The notes below the pieces were generated by a model. That model was given only the letters and a program-made list of their open reading frames with translations, searched no databases and was not told the DNA's origin. 6,809 bases of DNA from positions 1 through 6,809 of the forward strand of contig JBEKHI010000430.1 of the NCBI GenBank assembly GCA_050012355.1, written 5' to 3'. The translations under genes were made by a program, and so were the position numbers. This document shows positions 5,809-6,809 of the stretch, in pieces. The stretch is from JBEKHI01 sp050012355 (GTDB lineage Bacteria > Actinomycetota > Actinomycetes > Streptosporangiales > Streptosporangiaceae). Each line of letters begins with the position of its first letter. Positions within the stretch are counted from its first letter, which is position 1.

Positions 5809-6809
5809 GTGGCGGCGATCGCTCTCGGGGGAGTCGCGCTGGTCTCGGCTCCGGCCGGAGCTCATGCTTCCACTACGGACCAGGTCACGATCGTGACCGA
5901 TAGTGCCGGGATACCTCACATCACCGCGGCCAGCTACGCCGCGCTCGGGTATGGCGAGGCGTATGCGTTCGCCGCGGATGATTTTTGCACGCTGGCGGAG
6001 GATTTCGTGACCGTGAACGGCGAGCGGTCGAAATACTTCGGGGCTACCGGGCTCGCTGTCGATTATGCGAATGGAAGCGCGGAGACCAATCTCGAATCCG
6101 ACATGTTCTGGCAGTCGGTTAAGGATTCTGGTTTGTTCGCTAAGGAAACAAGCGCGCCGCCCCCCGTCGGGCCGATTCCGCAGGTGCGGCAACTCTATGG
6201 GGGGTACGTCGAGGGATACAACGCCTACCTGGCCTCGGGCAAGCTGAACGACCCGGCGTGCGCTGGCAAGCCCTGGGTACGCCCGATCACGCTGCAGGAC
6301 ATGTTCCTCCGGATGGCGCAGATCGTCACCGAGGGCTCCAGCGGGGACCTCATCCCGTATGAGACCGCTGCGGCGCCGCCCGCCTCGGCAAGCCCGTCAG
6401 TGTCGTCCTCCGACGCGACCGGATCTCGCGTGCCGCCCGACGCCGCGACGCTTCGCGACCTGCGGGAGAACGGGGGTGCCTCGAACGGCTCGAACGGGGT
6501 CGCCGTCGGTAGTCAGGACACCCGGGCTGGTGACGGCATGGTGCTCGCCAATCCGCATTATCCGTGGGAGGGACCTGACCGGTTCTGGATGGCGCAGCTC
6601 ACGCTGCCCGGCGGTTACAACGTGGAGGGCGGGACGCTCATGGGCTTTCCGCTCATCGGCATCGGCTTCAACTCCAGCGTCTCCTGGACGCACACCGACT
6701 CCACCACTGAGCACTTCACCTTCTACCAGCTCAAGCTGGTGCCCGGTGACCCCACGAGCTACTACGTCGACGGCAAGGCCACGCCGATGGGCAGGATGAC
6801 GGTGACCGT
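5809..6809 (+). CDS. Penicillin acylase family protein (aculeacin A acylase/PvdQ-like), 3' end beyond window
   Basis: This is an exported Ntn-hydrolase precursor of the group that removes acyl chains from lipopeptides, acyl-homoserine lactones or beta-lactams. It matures by self-cleavage into alpha and beta chains. From GTG 5809 the product opens with a hydrophobic stretch ending APAGAHA-STTD, a likely signal peptidase site, but lacks a basic n-region. The alpha chain has VTIVTDSAGIPHIT, GYGEAYAFAADDFCTLAEDFVTVNGERSKYFG and YVEGYNAYL. A Pro/Ala/Ser-rich stretch (6361-6480) stands at the propeptide. The beta chain starts at the Ser of SNGVAVG (codon 6490). Counting from that Ser, His23 lies in LANPHYPW, as in PvdQ. 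LVPGDPTSYYVDGK is also typical. The frame is open through base 6809. In this frame it is open back to 5611, with GTG at 5656 as the only other start; the true 5' end is doubtful. The substrate cannot be told from this part. Confidence 0.88.
   Translation, partial: MAAIALGGVALVSAPAGAHASTTDQVTIVTDSAGIPHITAASYAALGYGEAYAFAADDFCTLAEDFVTVNGERSKYFGATGLAVDYANGSAETNLESDMFWQSVKDSGLFAKETSAPPPVGPIPQVRQLYGGYVEGYNAYLASGKLNDPACAGKPWVRPITLQDMFLRMAQIVTEGSSGDLIPYETAAAPPASASPSVSSSDATGSRVPPDAATLRDLRENGGASNGSNGVAVGSQDTRAGDGMVLANPHYPWEGPDRFWMAQLTLPGGYNVEGGTLMGFPLIGIGFNSSVSWTHTDSTTEHFTFYQLKLVPGDPTSYYVDGKATPMGRMTVT

Noticed and set aside
3592..6192. Long minus-strand frames (3592-4482, 3624-4985, 4873-6192)
   Set aside because: They lie antisense to the SNF2, SWIM and acylase genes, show no recognisable motifs, and are the expected product of high GC3. 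The likeness between forward and reverse products near 5600-5680 arises only from the palindrome.
1..6809. CRISPR arrays, tRNA or rRNA genes, transposase genes
   Set aside because: No regularly spaced repeats, cloverleaf or rRNA motifs, or transposase-like reading frames were seen.

Overview
The window is GC-rich, with strong G/C bias at third codon positions and frequent GTG starts. It carries a gene for mycothiol S-conjugate amidase. Mycothiol is made by Actinomycetia, so the source is a mycothiol-producing high-GC Gram-positive bacterium. I cannot name the genus from this sequence.

Layout. At the left edge is a perfect hairpin (1-31), followed by greA on the minus strand (57-557). greA is divergent from mca (776-1654, plus strand). 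The shared 218-base intergenic region holds a good match to a SigR/SigH-type (thiol-oxidative stress) promoter reading into mca. Next come a 53-residue single-pass membrane protein (1651-1812, overlapping the mca stop), a 971-residue SNF2-family helicase (1822-4737, 9 bases later), and a SWIM zinc-finger protein (4734-5801, ATGA overlap with the helicase). A large imperfect palindrome (5578-5692) lies under the unusual 3' end of the SWIM reading frame. After it comes the 5' part of an exported Ntn-hydrolase of the penicillin acylase / aculeacin A acylase / PvdQ type (about 5809 to beyond 6809), cut by the window edge.

How the genes relate. From mca to the SWIM gene all genes run in one direction with overlaps or very short gaps and no visible terminator. 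They may form one transcription unit in which mycothiol-dependent detoxification, a small membrane protein and a SNF2/SWIM DNA-acting pair share a stress promoter. The greA-mca-small membrane protein block resembles the known mycobacterial neighbourhood (greA Rv1080c, mca Rv1082, small protein Rv1083). Here the gene usually between greA and mca is missing, and the SNF2/SWIM pair (HelZ-like, compare Rv2101/Rv2102) follows the small membrane gene.

The acylase looks like a separate unit whose 5' end is poorly defined. The stretch 5515-5810 (proline-rich 12-base tandem repeat, palindrome, no clear start for the acylase) is the least ordinary part of the window and may be a junction or a small inserted element.
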